From: CAVVGZ01 sp963841845
GTDB taxonomy: Bacteria > Chloroflexota > Anaerolineae > Anaerolineales > Anaerolineaceae
Direction: 5' to 3'
NCBI GenBank assembly: GCA_963841845.1
Contig: CAWJEG010000007.1
Location: forward strand, 618,722 to 682,721
Length of the DNA: 64,000 nucleotides
This document shows, piece by piece, positions 63,983-64,000 of this stretch. Within the stretch, counting starts at the first letter, position 1, and the number at the start of each line of letters is the position of its first letter. Both the position numbers and the translations under genes were made by a program. The notes under the pieces were generated by a model. That model ran no database searches. It was not told the origin of the DNA and saw only the letters and a program-made list of their open reading frames with translations.

Positions 63983-64000
63983 GCCAGCCTGCCTGTGTTT

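Overview
The window reads as a moderately GC-rich bacterial chromosome segment, most likely from the Chloroflexota (Anaerolineae-like). That is an inference from the mix of gene types: a tungsten-type aldehyde:ferredoxin oxidoreductase, SpoVS without other sporulation genes, two deoxynucleoside kinases, Thr/Pro-rich lipoprotein tails and scattered short interspersed repeats. No ribosomal RNA is present to settle the taxonomy. About 55 protein genes, one tRNA-Asn and one small SRP RNA are supported.

Layout. 0-6.3 kb: truncated aldehyde:ferredoxin oxidoreductase, inositol monophosphatase, a membrane protein, and guaA plus xpt (guanine nucleotide supply). 6.3-13.5 kb: a minus-strand locus with an IclR regulator, a complete polar-amino-acid ABC transporter, an ornithine-carbamoyltransferase-like enzyme and a compact arginine-deiminase-like hydrolase; it looks like uptake plus breakdown of a guanidino compound. 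13.9-24.4 kb: bacterioferritin, a DUF362-type protein, a decayed CRISPR-like array, aspartokinase plus aspartate-semialdehyde dehydrogenase, maf-PBP-rsgA, and threonine aldolase. 24.6-39.4 kb: transporters, an AIR-synthase-like protein, a tyrosine/dual-specificity phosphatase, a PEP-utilising-type protein, dnaN, tRNA-Asn and holB. 39.4-42.6 kb: an accessory-looking patch of degenerate tandem repeats, two decayed gene remnants and an unusual HAD-phosphatase/2H-phosphoesterase fusion. 42.7-50.5 kb: UvrD-type helicase, SRP RNA, methyltransferases, a large membrane protein and a GAF sensor kinase.

50.8-64 kb contains the replication-associated part of the window. Two parS-type sites (51470 and 52154) flank an SdpI-like gene. 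A cluster of DnaA boxes followed by a very AT-rich stretch at 59195-59562 is a strong oriC candidate. It is bordered by a nucleotidyltransferase gene and spoVS, with one deoxynucleoside kinase on each side. dnaA and parAB are not in the window, and dnaN lies about 24 kb from the candidate origin.

Ten otherwise well-conserved genes are interrupted by single small indels, most of them a one-base insertion in a short run. This pattern suggests sequence or assembly errors more than real gene loss, so these genes are annotated across the break with the break position stated.
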